Part shown: one piece after another, positions 10,961 through 21,893 of the stretch
Layout of the letters: the number at the start of each line of letters is the position of its first letter
Position numbering within the stretch: the first letter of the stretch is position 1
The notes under the pieces: model-generated
Told to the model about the DNA's origin: nothing
The model's database searches: none
The model's input: the letters and a program-made list of their open reading frames with translations, nothing else
Assembly (NCBI RefSeq): GCF_019320115.1
Contig: NC_089584.1
Coordinates: forward strand, 56,540,852-56,604,851
Source of the DNA: Miscanthus floridulus
Taxonomy: Eukaryota > Streptophyta > Magnoliopsida > Poales > Poaceae
Length of the DNA stretch: 64,000 nucleotides
Direction of reading: 5' to 3'
Position numbers and translations under genes: made by a program

Positions 10961-11279
10961 TCATGAGGGTGGATGATACCCTTAGAAGAAGTTATGTAAA
11001 GTGGGATATCATGTTTAATATTGCCCTATGTTGTAAAACTTTAGTGTGGTGCTAAATGTTTGTGTAATATGTTAAATTAAGCAACAAAGTTATGTAAATA
11101 GGTTTGTAGTAATCATAAGACTATTCATACATCATGTCATTTAGAATCTTTAATTACCTTCCTATTCACAAGTAGTTTGGGGTTGAGTAAGTTGCCAATC
11201 CTTGTTCATGCTACCTTATCCTGTGTAATTTTACGTATTTGTGAAATCCGATAACTAAAGGTCACTATATTTCTATAGA
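10961..11279. other. E2 spacer between orf0 and gag
   Basis: AT-rich sequence with no supported ORF or structural feature; interpreted as untranslated spacer between the extra ORF and gag. Confidence 0.55.
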
Positions 11280-12248
11280 ATGAGGACTCATACTAGAACC
11301 ACTGATACACCTAGCTCCTCATGTGGTCATGCTGCCACACCCCCACCTAATCTACCACTAGCACCCACTCTTGCCGATGCTATGGCTACCTTGATAAACC
11401 TTAGTGCCGATAATGCCTGCATCCTCTAGGAAATAGCCTAGGCTAGAGAGCCTGCTCCTCAAGGTCAATAGGATCCACATGCAAATAACACATATGCCCA
11501 CTTCCTCAAAACCATCCTCCTGTGTTCTTTCAAGATGATGAACCACTAGAGGTAGATGATTGGCTATGTACCATTGAACAAAAACTTGGCTTAATCCACT
11601 GCGGTCATGTCAAAAAACCCTATTCGCTACACACCAGCTCTAGGGCCCTACAAGCGCCTGGTGGGCAAACTCCTTGCAACCCACCCTATGGGACATTAGG
11701 TTCTATGGGCTAACTTTCGCATCGCTTTTCAGGCTCACGATGTCCCAGTGGGTGTAATGGCAATGAAGTTGGAACAATTTCTCAAGTTACAGTAGGGAAA
11801 TCTAAGTGTGATGGAGTATTTGGCCTAGTTCAATCATTTATCTTAGTATGCTTCAGAACATGTTAGTACCAATGCTAAGAAAAAGCAGTGGTCCCCTTTT
11901 CTAAAGATGCAGACCGCTTGTTCCACTATTGTTTATCATGAGAACATTAATATTGCTATTTCTTATGAAGAGATGAATCATCTACACAAGGAGGCGAACA
12001 AAAGGAAGCATGTCCATGTGGGATTCTCTGGTGGTAGTAATCAATGCTAGAGGTTTGTGTATCAACCTGGCCATCATCCTTCTTATCGTCCACCTTAGGA
12101 ACACGGCCAGCAGCAGTCATTTGTCCGATCCGCTGCAACTTCTTCCCATCAACGCTAGTCGAATGCCACTAGTATTTGTCCCAACAACCCACCAAACAAT
12201 ACTAACCTCCCATGTTATAACTATGAAAAAGTTGGGCACTTTTCTTGA
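11280..12248 (+). pseudogene. gag: E2 gag (5' part), interrupted by E3
   Basis: The start is placed at ATG 11280. The N-terminus is Pro/Ala/Thr rich (about 60 residues), then LADAMATLINLSADNA. After a one-base frameshift near 11510 the retrotransposon gag core reads VFFQDDEPLEVDDWLCTIEQ (11523-11576), with the conserved E-A/V-D-D-W-L motif. Later the frame changes again and reads HDVPVGVMAMKLEQFL (about 11738-11785) and LQQGNLSVMEYLAQFNHLS with stops at Gln codons. A zinc knuckle begins CYNYEKVGHFS (about 12209-12245), and at 12249 E3 interrupts it. The rest of gag continues at 63268. It would have been capsid/nucleocapsid protein; now broken. Confidence 0.8.
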
Positions 12249-12253
12249 GAGTG
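12249..12253. repeat. E3 target-site duplication, left copy (GAGTG)
   Basis: GAGTG here matches GAGTG at 63268-63272 on the other side of E3. Joining the flanks rebuilds the E2 gag zinc-knuckle reading, which supports both ends of E3. Confidence 0.8.
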
Positions 12254-12920
12254 TGAAATGATCTTGATTTCCTCAAAGGGAGATCCATAGATTCGAAGTA
12301 TAATGTGATAGTCCTAGGTGATCATGCCATCACATTATCAAATAACAGTTGATATCATAGTCATACATCGAATACCTATTTTAAAGAGAGTACAAATAGC
12401 AAGGTTTACTCATTATTACATCACCACTTGGTGGAATCACTCAGAGCATGCAACATCCAGAACAACATCAAGTAGAAAGGTAGCGGACGTCAACTCCATC
12501 TTCTCAACCAAACTTGAGCGTAGGAACAAGACCTCTAATCCTCCCAATTGTCTCTCTGGTAGTCGTACATGGGCTCAAAACCTATCAAACAATTACTAGT
12601 ATGATTGGTACTAGCAACTGGCTTCCACCCTAAGCTTTGCATTTGCTTTGTGGTAGTGGAATGCAATGTAGTTTCCTATGCAAGTATAATAATAATATTT
12701 CATCAAGTTTTAACCCATCTCATCCACATGTTCTCCCATCCCATCACACACATCTCACCACTCTTGCACTCCCCAGGCGATAAGGGCGACTCCCACTCGT
12801 ACCTTGCCTCATCGGCCAAAGCCAGAAACCAACACAAGAACCTAAGGGGAGAGAAGAAAGGACTCCACTCACTAATCAAGAGAAGCATAGGTCATAGGAA
12901 TGTCCATATCTGAGGATGCA

Positions 12921-12934
12921 GCTATATATATAGA
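12921..12934 (-). promoter_or_regulatory. Possible TATA box in the E3 LTR
   Basis: A run CTATATATATAG lies about 670 bp before the transcriptional 3' end of the LTR. In the other LTR copy (near 60622) one base differs (TATATGTATAG). Position is plausible for an LTR promoter, but AT runs are common and no start-site evidence is available. Confidence 0.3.
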
Positions 12935-14567
12935 TTGATCAACTCGGCAGAGCATGTACACCTAGAACCACAAGATCACCATCATCAGCGGTGCCCCACC
13001 TAGGCTTATACCGGGCTACCATTCGACCGGTGCGATGCCACCCTACCACTCAGCCTTAGGCCACACCTAAGTCCACCAAAACACTGAGACTATGAGACAT
13101 AGTATCAGGCCCTAGAGGTCACTATGCTGTCTTAGGAGGGTGTGGGCCAAACACTCATACCTTCCTACACTATCCACTTCCAACCTAGTAGTAGTGGAAC
13201 TGTCCTAGATGGTCAACATCCGTCCCCCACCAATTCAGGGATGAGTGGCATGCACATAGGGTCCTATGATCTGGTTCTCTCGACATACCAGTCCTTAGGG
13301 GATAGGATCGGATATCTTCTCAAAGGGGATAACCAACACCCCATGCCTCGATGGTACCTCCATCCTAGGGCTTCATCCCATAAAGACACTCTACCCTAGG
13401 ATCTCCTCATCTCACATGCACCCGCCATAGGTACCACTCGTAGGGGATGCCTAGGTCACACCCCCTGGCAAGACTCATCCAATGACTCATCATAAGATCC
13501 TACCCGATCAACTCTACCCTCACCACACACCCAAAACGCACGCCAAAATGTCCTCGATTGTTACCACATTACCAGCACCCAGTGCCTTAACCACTCACAT
13601 ACAATCCTCCACCAAGCATCACATCACAGATATAATGCATAGTAGAAGTAGTAGCAAGTAAGTAAGCGAGTATCTAACCTAATAGTGGGTATGTAGGGGT
13701 ATAAGTTGCGATAAGGTAATGGCTCACAAGCAATTCTACCATGCAACCTATCGTAGATCATTTGCATAAAAGTAAAGCACTAGCATCTACATTAAAGCAT
13801 GTCTAATAGGATTATACGAGGTTGGGTGGGACATGCCACCTAGCAGGTCGTCTCCAAGCTCCTCGGTGTAGTTAGGTTTGTGCTCCTCAGTCTGTGGCTC
13901 CTTTGGGTCTATCCAACGAGACATATAGCCATGATAAGCGACTCCTATAGATGATCACAAAGAAGCAACAAAAATTCAAAAGATCCAAATGCACTCAAAC
14001 ACAATCCTATGACGTAGAGCTCATTTTTAGAAAAAATTGGGCACTGGTTTAATATTTTTCTGAGGTCGTATGAATTTTCTAAGTTTAAATCATTTTTTGA
14101 AAAAAGAAAAGAAATGGAAAATCCTGGTGCGGACATGGGCCGAGTCAACGGTCAGTGTTGACCGATTAATGGTCAATGTTTACTAGGCCTTGCCTAGTCT
14201 CAGTGGGCTGAGTCATGGGATGGATATGCGTCGGGTTTGGCTGGTCTCGGCCGGGCCGGCCCAGACACGTATCAGACGCATAGGCAGCCACGTGGCGCAA
14301 GCGGGCTGCTACTGGCCTCGGTCCATGAGTGCTGGTCCATGGTGGATGATGCCATGTAGGTCCATGGACTATAGGCACAGTTCATGGTGGACCACATCCA
14401 CCTTTCCCTCTTCTCCCTTTGGCTCATGGTGTGCTAGGTGCACATGTGTCTAGGCGAAGGGGCGTGGCTGCCTCCCCCTCTCCTCTGTTTCTCATGGCAG
14501 TGCTCTCACCAGTGGCGAGCTTGGCTATTCACACTCTCGGATGGCTCGATAGGGTCGCTAGGAGGCT

Positions 14568-14572
14568 CTATG
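14568..14572. repeat. E4 target-site duplication, left copy (CTATG)
   Basis: CTATG is repeated exactly at 30942-30946, immediately outside the other end of E4. Confidence 0.9.
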
Positions 14573-17500
14573 TGTAACACCCTAGGTGTTTGGCTTCCAC
14601 AAAATTGCATTTCATCTCATAAACATATGCATCATCCATGTCACCATGCCATTATTACTAAAACATACATATGCAACTTTCGCAAATTCTGTTGTTTCAT
14701 ACTTGATTGCTTATGAATGGTAGTAGTGCAACATGTGAATGTAACATGAGTTTCTCATACCTTGAAACATGGCAACATGGTAGGAATGTGGCAAGTTAAG
14801 CTTGCAACAAAAGTAATGCAACATGTGAAACATGGAATTGCAACAATTGAGTGAATTGATTGTTTTATGCTTCATCACATGTGATCATTACAAATTGGTA
14901 TAACAATTGTCTAAAGTGGTTGATCATGGTCTAATACACCTTAACTACACTTAGGGTAATTGTTTGGACATTGTTCATGTAGATCAAAATGACAAAATTG
15001 CCCTTAAGTGGAGGTTTGACTTGAAATGACCCCTAGAGTGCCACTATTTGACTGATTCAAAAGACCAACTTAGAGACTTTGCATGGCTGTGCACTCTTTA
15101 CCAAAGTTGTAGCTAATTTATCAAGGAACAAAAGTTGTTTGATGATCATCTCATGAAAAAGGATAGAACATGCTCAAACATGGCCCACAAGTCAGAATTC
15201 CATGCTGATTTCACACTTGGAAAAGATTCTAAGTCCTAACTGTATTTTCAGTTTGATTGAGCCACCTTTGGCTTGATGTAACTTCTGATCCATGGCGAAT
15301 TAGATGATGGTCCTTGAAAAGAAATTGTAGATGGATGGTAGACCTACATTTTTCATGTACACAGTTTTTGAATTGGATCAATCGTTTAGCCGTATTGACA
15401 CGTTGAAGTCGCGCTGTCAGTCATAGTCATCAAACTCTGAATCGAAATTTCAGAAAATCGTCAGTGCTCACTGTGGCCGACCGATGTAGGAGCTGCTCGC
15501 CATGTGGTGCACTTGAAATGACCCCTAGAGTGCCACTATTTGACTGATTCAAAAGACCAACTTAGAGACTTTGCATGGCTGTGCACTCTTTACCAAAGTT
15601 GTAGCTAATTTATCAAGGAACAAAAGTTGTTTGATGATCATCTCATGAAAAAGGATAGAACATGCTCAAACATGGCCCACAAGTCAGAATTCCATGCTGA
15701 TTTCACACTTGGAAAAGATTCTAAGTCCTAACTGTATTTTCAGTTTGATTGAGCCACCTTTGGCTTGATGTAACTTACACCTTAACTACACTTAGGGTAA
15801 TTGTTTGGACATTGTTCATGTAGATCAAAATGACAAAATTGCCCTTAAGTGGAGGTTTGACTTGAAATGACCCCTAGAGTGCCACTATTTGACTGATTCA
15901 AAAGACCAACTTAGAGACTTTGCATGGCTGTGCACTCTTTACCAAAGTTGTAGCTAATTTATCAAGGAACAAAAGTTGTTTGATGATCATCTCATGAAAA
16001 AGGATAGAACATGCTCAAACATGGCCCACAAGTCAGAATTCCATGCTGATTTCACACTTGGAAAAGATTCTAAGTCCTAACTGTATTTTCAGTTTGATTG
16101 AGCCACCTTTGGCTTGATGTAACTTCTGATCCATGGCGAATTAGATGATGGTCCTTGAAAAGAAATTGTAGATGGATGGTAGACCTACATTTTTCATGTA
16201 CACAGTTTTTGAATTGGATCAATCGTTTAGCCGTATTGACACGTTGAAGTCGCGCTGTCAGTCATAGTCATCAAACTCTGAATCGAAATTTCAGAAAATC
16301 GTCAGTGCTCACTGTGGCCGACCGATGTAGGAGCTGCTCGCCATGTGGTGCACATGCTCTGCCGATGCCACCACGTCGCGCGTCTGCGCTCTAGAAGAAC
16401 GCCAATGCCTGCTCGATGCACTCGCCTGCTCCATTTGCTTCTCCTTCGCCTTCACCGCGCGCAGCACCGAGCCGCTGCAGCTCCACCACTGCCGGCAGAG
16501 CTTCGCCCTTGCCTAGCTCATGCCCTTTGCAAAAATGTGTTGCCTAGTTTGCCCAGAGCCTCGCCGTGATCCCCTCTACCACCTCCACCGTTCAATCGAG
16601 TCAATTGAGTCTTGGTGAGCGGGTGTTCGTCAATTCTTCCACCGCCGCCATGGCTGACCTCGCCGGAGTTGGCGCTCCATGCGGCCAACTGTCCTCACGC
16701 CCTTGCCATCCCTTCTCTCCCTTGCACTAGGTGATGTGGATGCTACTGATGCTCATAGGGTCAACCGATAGGGCCAGGACACAATAGTCTCGCCGGAGCC
16801 GGCCATGCCGTGGCCGTGCGCCGCCATGGTCGTCACCACCCCTAGTAGCCGCAGCAATAGCATCGATTGAGGGCACTGCTAGATGCGCACGGATGAGGTG
16901 AACATCGTAGTACTGCTGGACTCGCTGGAGGAGTCACCGGCGACAAGCTTTGCCGCCACCCTTTTCTTCCTCCCCTGTATCTCTCACTGACGCGCGGGCC
17001 CCTTTTGTCAGTCGTCGATGCTGAGGCGGGAGCCAGCCTGGGCTGCGCTGTTCTGGGCCACGCTAGCGTCGCTTGCGCATGCGCTGTGGGCCACCGAATC
17101 TATTCGGGCCGGCCCTAGCAAGTAGAGTTAGGATTCAAATTCATTTTTGGTTTTATTCTTTTCATAGATTTGTGTATAGATTCAAAAATATGTATCTCCT
17201 AGTTGGTAGCTTCAAATGATGTGGTTCCAATTTTGCTGAGTTCATGATAATGTCTAGTTTATATTAAAAATATGAGTTATGCCATGTTCTGTTATGAAAA
17301 TGGGAGTTTCTATTTATCTCTTTTAATCATGCAAGAAATAGGAGTAATTATATCTTTTTCTATGTAGCTCCAAATGGCATGAAATTTTTATGGTGTATTG
17401 CTCATATCACGAATACCTTGTAGTTAAATTTTTATATATTTTGGACACTATATGTAGGAGATAGAAAATTCTCTTGTTTGCATGGATGGATCTTGTGTGA

Positions 17501-20099
17501 ATTTTCATAATTTTTCTATAGATCCAGTAAGGGTAAAATTTGGTGAGTGCTGTTCTTATGCTAGAATGATACTAGGAAAAATAAGAAATCTATTGCTTGA
17601 CACTTTTCAATAGGGTTTCCTAATTATGCTCAAAATAGACATGCCACCTGTTATTTTGGATACAGCAAGTTCTGCTTGCCCAATGGCTTTGAAATTTTTA
17701 TGGTAGTCTATGTGAAGCATGAGATAGCTACTAGAATTTTTGTAGATTTTTCTGAATAGTTTTACTATATATTGCTTTAATCACCTAATTAACTAAATAA
17801 ATTTGAAAAGGATATTAAATAATTTATTTAGAAGTTGGCACTATACTTTCTAATGTTTCTCTAGTATGCAAAACATGTTGGTAAACTTGGTTTGGTCCAA
17901 TTATGCTTTTGCATCATCATTAAATAATTAAGTTAGTAACCCTGTCATTCTGGACAGATTCTAGGTTTACTGAAATTCGAATAGGTTAACGTAAGAATCA
18001 TGCTTTGATGTTTACAAATGATTTGTAGAGAATTTCATAAGCTTTCCAGAATGTCCTCTTGCAAGTCATTTGAATTTATAGAACTCTGGTTATGATTGAA
18101 TTAAGGAACTACTCGTTGCATGTAAAACCTTAACTTTGATTTAAGTATGCCTTTACTATTTCTAAGTTGTGGTAATGTTCCTAGGTGTTAGGCCTTTAAC
18201 TGAAGATGAGCACCATTATCTTAGGTTATGCAAGTTAGGTAAGTAGATCTCGTTCTTCAAGTTTAGTAGATACATGTTTTAAAGTGATTTGAATAGAGCT
18301 ATTCTAAATCGGTAAACGAGTGTCCAGTGATGTTTTCGTTAAACATTTACTGTGGATCATTCATCATGACCATCATGTCATTCCTTATGCATCCATGATA
18401 TTTATCTTGTGCATCGGCATGCAATAGGTGTACCAGAGGGTGTGACACTGCTGGAATTCGAAGGAACGGAGCGAGCAGCAGCAGCCGACACCGGAGGTTC
18501 AGGAGGTGCAGCCTTCAGGAGAAGTGCCAGACGAGGTCACCAGTTGAGTGCCCGGATCACCGTCCAGTGCAACTTTGTGAAAGGCTAGCCCCGGAGCATA
18601 TTAAGCCTCCTAATTTCCTGAAATGCAGTTAAAGTATTATTGTTACATATATATATTGTTGCATTAAGTTTAGGTGTTGGATGCAAACACTTACTGCATT
18701 GGTTATCCAATCCCTTGTCCTAGATATTGATACCCTGAATCCCATGTAGCTTAGGCTCGTGTAGTGCTTAGCCCTGCTTAAACACGGTAGAAGTCAGGTG
18801 ATTTCCTGTCACCTGCGAGATATAGGAAGATACATATGGCACGGTTGGCTATATTTGCTATCAGTGGAAAAGAACCAGTCTTAATTTGAAATGAAGACCT
18901 GGACGGAGGCTTGCCGGTTTGCTAGTGACTCCGTCTGTGTCGATTAAGGACTGAATCTTGGAGCCTTTCCTAGTTCATGTTGAACGCATGCCTCTCTCTT
19001 AGTTGGCCGTGTCTGAAGACCGACCATGAAGCCGAGTAGCTCACCTCAGGCCGGGAGTCGATAAGTATAAAGTATGCCTCGGAAGGGAGCCGTAGGCGTG
19101 AGTCCAAGGGCAGGTGATTTAAAAGTCCTGATCGTCCTGGCAGAAGGGTAATCCCTAGAGCGCTGGCGCTGATCGAACCCACGGAATTTGGTTCCTAGTT
19201 GTCCCAAAGGTGACCCATGGCTACCCTTGCTAAGTATGCCAGGGTGAGAGTTAGGAATACCCCCTCAGCTGAGTTGTAATTCGATTCGAGTCACCGTCTC
19301 TCCCTGGTTAGTGAGAACTTGACGGGCTTATCTCCAAAGTAGATACACTAAATAACCTAATGGTTCGGAAATGATGATATGATGATGACAGCCTTATTAT
19401 ACCTGCTATGGTTAATATTGATTGCTCCTAATAAGTGAGTGCTCTAGTACAGGTGCTAATCTAGTGGACAGGTAAATGATGATAAGCTTAATGCTAAGTT
19501 TAAATTGGTTACTATATTCATAAGCTCTTTTTATGCAACTTGTGTCAAGCTAGCCCACCTCATAAGCCTTGCATGATCCTTGGTGTCTTTTATTTCTGGT
19601 TTTGACAGGGTAAGTCTAGCTGAGTACCTTCTCAGTACTCAGGGTTTATCTCCCACCTGTTGCAGATGACCAGTTCTACTTTGGTTGCTGCAAGTACTGC
19701 CTTCTCCTAGCTAGGGGATGAAGACTAGACCATTGGGCGTAGGTCTCTACTAGTTCTCGTACCTGATGATGCTTTTGTGGGACATGACTCAGACTTGGCA
19801 ATGTATTTGAAAACTATGAAGTTATGTACTAAACTATGTTGCTTCCGCACATTGAACTTGGTTTGTAATATTTTATTTGAACTCTGATGGATGTAATCCG
19901 AATGCTACTTGTGAAATGTTGTAACGAATGATTGTGTTGTGTTGAATCACTATGGTCCTTGGTTTGTATGTCGAAAGTTGGTTGAAATCCTTCGTGATTT
20001 CTGGACTACCGGGATTTTGGGAGCTTAAGTACAGGAATTTGATCACTTCAGTGATTGTTTTTGTACTTACGTTCTTATGATTTGGTCGGTTCAGTTATA
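14573..20099 (+). repeat. E4 5' LTR (5,527 bp, with an internal 841-bp duplication)
   Basis: Begins TGTAACACCCTAGGTGTTTGG and ends GGTTCAGTTATA before the primer-binding site. It is 856 bp longer than the 3' LTR because a block at 14936-16352 is partly triplicated (listed separately). The rest is collinear with 26271-30941, with few substitutions. It holds a GC-rich part (about 16320-17120), then a long AT-rich part, and near the end the CGGTAGAAGTCAGGTGATTT segment shared with other chromovirus LTRs here. The small ORFs in the GC-rich part also occur in the other LTR and look non-coding. Confidence 0.92.
14936..16352 (+). repeat. Nested segmental duplication in the E4 5' LTR (order U-V-W-V-U-V-W)
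   Basis: Three segments can be defined: U (84 bp, 14936-15019), V (265 bp, 15020-15284) and W (227 bp, 15285-15511). The LTR reads U V W, then V again (15512-15776), then U V W again (15777-16352). The 3' LTR has U V W only once (from about 26634). The V copies appear identical to each other, while the 3' LTR copy has small differences, so the event happened after insertion or in the immediate parent copy. An assembly artefact cannot be excluded from sequence alone. Confidence 0.9.
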
Positions 20100-20101
20100 G
20101 C

Positions 20102-20113
20102 TGGCATCAGAGC
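20102..20113 (+). other. E4 primer-binding site
   Basis: TGGCATCAGAGC two bases after the LTR end. It differs from the standard initiator tRNA-Met complement TGGTATCAGAGC by one base (T to C). A related variant, TAGCATCAGAGC, is found in E6. Confidence 0.85.
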
Positions 20114-20853
20114 AAGATTCGACACTAAACATGTCATTTGTGTATTTAAAACAAAAGTATTTGTGAAAATCCTAAATTAAATACTAAGTATTACCAGTGG
20201 TCATATCCCTTATGCCCAAATAAGGACTATTAGGTGGCTTATTAAAGTACTAACTTGGGGTTTCCTACTTGTTTCTGTTTCGTCATCCATACAGCGTGCT
20301 ATGGTATGGATGCCATCCGCTTGGGTGGTAATGTATGGATCAAATACCTCTACGCTCTGGTAAGTGGGAGTTGTGAGAGCATGACCGTCCAATCATCGGT
20401 CTAGGGGAGAGTAGTTGTGGTTGCTCGCATACTTACATGTTCGATCATGTATCTATGAGAGTACTTAAATGTGGGTATCTCTAACGGGTAGCTATGATAC
20501 TAGAATATATACATCGGGGGATGTATGTATGAAAGTATTTAGTTCACTACTTACTTTACATGCATTTTGGGAAATTATTGGGCTGAAATGAAATTTTCTG
20601 CAGGTACACTAACAACGTATCGTTGTAGATCGACTAGCTACCGTATACGAGAGAACGTATGTATGCCACCGTATATTTCGCTAGCCTTGAAATTTTTCTA
20701 GGTTTGTGAGGACGTACGAATCGTGCATGCATCATGTTCAAGCATACATGGCATTTCTTGCATTACTCTCTCCTTTAAAATTGATGGTCCCGACTAATTA
20801 AATTTCGTATCCCTTAAATGATTCTCCCCTTACGTTGCAACTTTTTGCTACAG
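20114..20853. other. E4 leader between primer-binding site and orf0
   Basis: Untranslated leader with no supported gene. It ends in the pyrimidine-rich stretch CTTTTTGCTACAG directly before the orf0 ATG, which looks like an intron acceptor. Palindromic-looking GTATACGAGAGAACGTATG lies near 20643. Confidence 0.55.
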
Positions 20854-21450
20854 ATGGCATGCACGAAACTCACTGCTCGCAAGTCCGCTAGAGGCAGGGC
20901 GCCTTGTCACCGTTTAGCTCCTTGTGAGCCCCGTCCTGAGCCTACTAAGGCAGAAAGGCTGAGGGCAAAGCTGGCCCGGGTGACTGCTGAGAGGAATGCG
21001 GCTCAGCACCGTTTGGAGCAAGTAACACAGGAATGGGACCAAGAGACCCTGGAGGTTTAGAGGTTGATAGTTGCTCACTACAACTATGAACGCATGTTGA
21101 TTCATGTGATGAATCAACAGAATGAAGCCTGGCATGAAGAGAATGTGTTGAGAGCGCAACAGGTGGAGCTAGAGCAGCAGTTGGCAGTTGCCAAAGAGTA
21201 TAATGACCATCTCCATGAGGAGGTTCACCTGTTACATAATCAGCTTCACCCTCTCCTGCCACCTAATGATGAGAATGACAATGAGGATGAGATGGGCTCT
21301 GGTGTCATCATGGCTGAAGGTGATGATGACATGGAGGTCAATGGACCTGAGGACGTTCCACCTGATGAGGAGGAAGATGAGGAGTTAGAGCTTGCTAGTT
21401 ATGAAGATGGAGGAGAGATCTTCGACACTGACTCCGAGGACGATGCGTAG
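20854..21450 (+). pseudogene. E4 orf0: histone H3-tail-like N-terminus, coiled coil and acidic tail
   Basis: The predicted protein is about 198 residues, with one in-frame TAG at 21058-21060 (after residue 68). The ATG at 20854 was chosen because ACAGATGGC is shared with orf0 of E3 and E6; an in-frame ATG at 20818 would add 12 residues. After the Met it reads ACTKLTARKS, against ARTKQTARKS of histone H3. T3, K4, T6, A7, R8, K9, S10, G13, A15, P16, L20 and A21 agree with H3 numbering. Residues about 30-140 are rich in Glu, Leu, Arg and Gln with heptad character (coiled coil). A VHLLHNQLHPLLPP segment follows, and the last 50 residues are dominated by Asp and Glu. The coiled-coil end and acidic tail match E6 orf0; the N-terminus does not. 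Function is unknown; a chromatin-reader decoy is an inference. Confidence 0.75.
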
Positions 21451-21893
21451 TTTAGCTTACTACTTAGCTAATGCACTAGAGCTAATCTTTTGTTGATCCT
21501 CATGCATGAACGAGTAGCTTTGTAATAAGTTAATCGTTGGGATGTAATATCGAACCCTATGTTACCCTTGATGTAAGTTTGGAACCTCTATGGCTTGGAT
21601 GTAACCTATCGAATGAGTTATGCTCCACGTATGTGAGCTTTTGACGAATTCCGTCTTTACGGTCTATAGATCTCGTTGTTGGTTAAGTTCATCGCATTAC
21701 TGTGTCAATTGACACGCTTGATGAGTTGTGTGATTGTGATGAATGATTGTGCCTCTATTGATTATATAAATGCATTCTCTCCAATGGAATCAGTTTGGCA
21801 TAATTATACAATTCATCTACAAAAGTTTCCACATCGTCAGTGCTCATTGGCTATATCTTTGCAGATGGCTTATAACCTTCATCACGTCGTAGC
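21451..21893. other. E4 spacer between orf0 and gag
   Basis: No supported gene. It contains ATATCTTTGCAG at 21854-21865 just before an ATG, again like a splice acceptor, but that ATG (21866) is not in the gag frame. Confidence 0.5.

Larger units (their letters stand above)
12254..14572 (-). repeat. E3 3' LTR, segment 1
   Basis: Matches 59918 to about 62298 of the other E3 LTR with scattered substitutions and small indels. It ends at the CTATG target site of E4. In the unbroken LTR the same junction reads GGCTCTACTGGCTTCATG, which confirms that 14573-30941 is an insertion. Open frames on either strand here (for example 12703-12888 and 14190-14453) are not conserved and look spurious. Confidence 0.85.

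Noticed and set aside
15020..16125. Three identical spaced repeats that could suggest an array
   Set aside because: Unit sizes (84-265 bp) and context inside a plant LTR show a segmental duplication, not a CRISPR or satellite array.
16345..16569. ORF rich in Arg, His and Leu, also seen at 27202-27405
   Set aside because: Both lie in the GC-rich part of the two E4 LTRs. The similarity comes from the LTR repeat, the composition is that of random GC-rich DNA, and no known domain is visible.
20854..20923. A true histone H3 gene or pseudogene in E4
   Set aside because: The similarity stops at about residue 21 and the histone fold is absent. The rest is coiled coil and acidic tail homologous to another element's ORF, so it is an element ORF with an H3-like tail.
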